Source of the DNA: JBOHTO01 sp050733695
Lineage (GTDB): Bacteria; Gemmatimonadota; Gemmatimonadetes; Gemmatimonadales; Gemmatimonadaceae
DNA: 7,809 nucleotides
Assembly: GCA_050733695.1 (NCBI GenBank)
Contig: JBOHTO010000156.1
Location: forward strand, 1 to 7,809
Direction: 5' to 3'
The notes under the pieces are model-generated. The model searched no databases. It had not been told where the DNA came from and saw only the letters and a program-made list of their open reading frames with translations. Position 1 is the first letter of the stretch, and each line of letters opens with the position of its first letter. Shown in pieces: positions 6,768-7,809 of this stretch. The position numbers were made by a program, and so were the translations under genes.

Positions 6768-7256
6768 GTGCTCGTCATCCGGGTCGCTGAGCCGGCCGAT
6801 ATCCCCGCCATCGCCGCGATCGAGCATGCCAGCTTCGGCGACCCGTGGACGGCGACGGCCTTCCGCTCGCTGCTTCGGAACGATCGGACGCTTTTCGATG
6901 TGGCCCTCGCTGGTGCTGCGAACCATCTTGTCGGGTATGTTGTAGCCTGGGCTGTGGCCGACGAGGGGGAAGTGGCAAATCTGGCCGTCGCGGCGAATGC
7001 CCGCGGCGGCGGTGTGGGCAGCGAGTTGCTGGAGCACATCCTCCTCCGCCTGTCACGGCGCGGTGCTCGCAGCGTGTATCTCGAGGTGCGAGCATCCAAC
7101 CGCGCTGCGCGCTCGCTGTACGTGCGGCACGGGTTCGCCGAGGTCGGGCGGCGACGACGATACTACAGAGAGCCCTCCGAGGACGGTCTCATCATGTGCT
7201 TGGTGCTGGAAGCGGCTGGCCTTGATACGACACATGAGGGCACGAAATCAAAGTGA
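6768..7256 (+). CDS. rimI: Ribosomal protein S18-alanine N-acetyltransferase-like GNAT protein
   Basis: RimI is a GNAT acetyltransferase; in E. coli it acetylates the N-terminal alanine of ribosomal protein S18. With the GTG at 6768 the product is 162 residues, near the family's usual 145-165. The core is typical: EVANLAVAANARGGGVGSEL (68-87) holds the acetyl-CoA-binding RxxGxG, here R79-GGGV-G84. It is followed by YLEVRASNRAARSLYVRHGF (104-123), with E106 and Y118 at the places of the proposed catalytic residues, and a GRRRRYYREPSEDGLIM tail. The open frame reaches upstream to 6594, but that part lies wholly within tsaB, so the GTG four bases after the tsaB stop is the sensible start. No Shine-Dalgarno is seen and a strong hairpin precedes it. 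The tsaB-rimI pairing is common in bacteria. The exact substrate is not provable from sequence. Confidence 0.88.
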   Translation: MLVIRVAEPADIPAIAAIEHASFGDPWTATAFRSLLRNDRTLFDVALAGAANHLVGYVVAWAVADEGEVANLAVAANARGGGVGSELLEHILLRLSRRGARSVYLEVRASNRAARSLYVRHGFAEVGRRRRYYREPSEDGLIMCLVLEAAGLDTTHEGTKSK

Positions 7257-7285
7257 TTGTAGTGCAACATTTTGCTTGCGTACAC

Positions 7286-7305
7286 CGAAGGTGAATTCTC
7301 CATCG
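7286..7305. promoter_or_regulatory. Imperfect 20-base palindrome upstream of ssb (possible operator)
   Basis: CGAAGGTGAATTCTCCATCG is centred on GAATTC, and eight of its ten symmetric pairs match. It does not fit the E. coli (CTGT-N8-ACAG) or Bacillus LexA consensus. Position between rimI and the ssb ribosome binding site would suit a repressor or activator site, but the bound protein is unknown. Confidence 0.3.
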
Positions 7306-7331
7306 TTGACGACGGGCATCATCTCTTAGCC

Positions 7332-7338
7332 AAGGAGG
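7332..7338 (+). promoter_or_regulatory. Strong Shine-Dalgarno of ssb
   Basis: AAGGAGG is a perfect seven-base match to the anti-Shine-Dalgarno, four bases before the GTG at 7343. It decides the start codon and is the strongest ribosome binding site in the window, which fits a highly expressed protein. Confidence 0.85.
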
Positions 7339-7342
7339 AATC

Positions 7343-7809
7343 GTGAGCCGCAGCCTGAACAAGGTGACGTTGCTGGGTAACCTCGGCAGTGATCCGGAAG
7401 TAAGATCGACATCGGGTGGCAATCGGGTGGCAACCTTTTCGCTCGCGACCAGCCGCTCATGGAACAGCGCGTCCGGCGAACGTCAGGAAAAGACGGAATG
7501 GCACCGCTGCGTCGTGTGGAACAACAAGACGTCTACGCTGGCCGATGTCGTCGAGCGCTACCTGAAAAAGGGGAAACAGGTATACGTCGAAGGGCGGATC
7601 GAGTACCGACAGTGGCAGGACAAGGACAACCAGACCCGCTACAGCACGGAGATAAACGTGCGCGAGCTCATTATGCTCGGCGGTCGTGGCGACGGTGCAG
7701 GCGGCGGCGACGGCGGATCAGCCGCGAGCACTCGGGCAAGAAGCGGAGCGGGTGCAGCGGCAGCCTCCGGCGGCGAGGGGAAGGGGGGGGGCGGGGGCGG
7801 GGGCGGGGG
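7343..7809 (+). CDS. ssb: Single-stranded DNA-binding protein, 3' truncated by window edge
   Basis: SSB coats single-stranded DNA during replication, repair and recombination, as a homotetramer in most bacteria. About 155 residues are visible. The OB-fold (about 4-112) begins MSRSLNKVTLLGNLGSDPEV and contains ATSRSW, TEWHRCVVWNN and YLKKGKQVYVEGRIEYRQW. The tryptophans at 40, 54 and 91 correspond to the DNA-stacking Trp40, Trp54 and Trp88 of E. coli SSB. From about residue 113 the protein becomes a Gly/Ala/Ser-rich linker with scattered Arg and Asp, ending at the window edge in a poly-glycine run. The conserved acidic C-terminal tip that recruits partner proteins is not visible because the gene is cut. 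The start is fixed by the AAGGAGG at 7332. It is separated from rimI by 86 bases and probably has its own promoter. Confidence 0.95.
   Translation, partial: MSRSLNKVTLLGNLGSDPEVRSTSGGNRVATFSLATSRSWNSASGERQEKTEWHRCVVWNNKTSTLADVVERYLKKGKQVYVEGRIEYRQWQDKDNQTRYSTEINVRELIMLGGRGDGAGGGDGGSAASTRARSGAGAAAASGGEGKGGGGGGGG
7783..7809 (+). repeat. G-run low-complexity tract at the right window edge
   Basis: Nine G followed by three CGGGGG units reach the last base, fitting the G-quadruplex consensus. In the ssb frame it reads as an all-glycine run of alternating GGG and GGC codons, in contrast to the GGC/GGT use earlier in the gene. It may be the true SSB linker or a sequencing artefact at a contig end. 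Confidence 0.65.

Larger units (their letters stand above)
7257..7342 (+). promoter_or_regulatory. Leader region of ssb, probable promoter region
   Basis: This 86-base gap is about 48% G+C by my count, well below its surroundings, which is the usual sign of a promoter region in a GC-rich genome. I could not find a convincing -35/-10 pair: TTGTAG (7257) with TACACC (7281) has 18-base spacing but only half-matching boxes. It also contains the imperfect palindrome annotated separately, and no obvious terminator for the upstream genes. Confidence 0.45.

Noticed and set aside
7306..7334. TTGACG as a -35 box for ssb
   Set aside because: A -10 box at normal spacing would fall on the Shine-Dalgarno, leaving no room for a leader, and the bases there do not resemble one.
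1..7809. tRNA, rRNA, insertion sequence, prophage or defence genes
   Set aside because: All coding space is accounted for by housekeeping genes, and the two gaps are too short and show no cloverleaf, transposase or inverted-terminal-repeat features.

Overview
This is a GC-rich (roughly two-thirds G+C), gene-dense bacterial chromosomal segment in which every convincing gene lies on the + strand. The order is: the 3' end of secA, a 227-base gap, then radC - rel (relA/spoT type) - uvrB - tsaE - tsaB - rimI packed almost without gaps, and after an 86-base gap the 5' part of ssb, which runs off the window. The base composition, GTG starts, the glycine/alanine-rich SecA and SSB tails and the protein sequences recall Gemmatimonadota or a similar GC-rich soil lineage. 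That placement is an impression from family resemblance, not a search result.

Region by region. Positions 1-430 hold a glycine-rich and repeat-containing linker followed by the zinc-binding SEC-C tail typical of SecA. Positions 431-657 are non-coding and carry two 32-base palindromic repeats exactly 70 bases apart. Positions 658-7256 look like one co-oriented transcription unit of six genes. Adjacent genes either overlap by four bases in a GTGA arrangement (radC/rel, uvrB/tsaE) or are separated by 3 to 12 bases. Positions 7257-7342 are AT-richer (about 48% G+C by my count), contain an imperfect 20-base palindrome and a perfect Shine-Dalgarno sequence, and lead into ssb.

How the genes fit together: RadC, UvrB and SSB belong to DNA repair and replication. 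Rel makes and degrades (p)ppGpp. TsaE and TsaB are parts of the machinery that makes the t6A modification of ANN-decoding tRNAs. RimI is the N-terminal acetyltransferase commonly found beside tsaB. The tsaE-tsaB-rimI order is a known conserved arrangement; tsaD and tsaC are not in this window. The co-linear layout suggests co-transcription of stress signalling, excision repair and translation-fidelity genes.

I see no novel defence, mobile or biosynthetic system here; this is housekeeping DNA. The points most worth a second look are structural: a pair of palindromic repeats whose small flanking palindrome has changed in a compensatory way, hairpins placed just before SD-less GTG starts, a dyad ahead of ssb, and G-run low-complexity sequence at both extreme ends that may reflect assembly limits.
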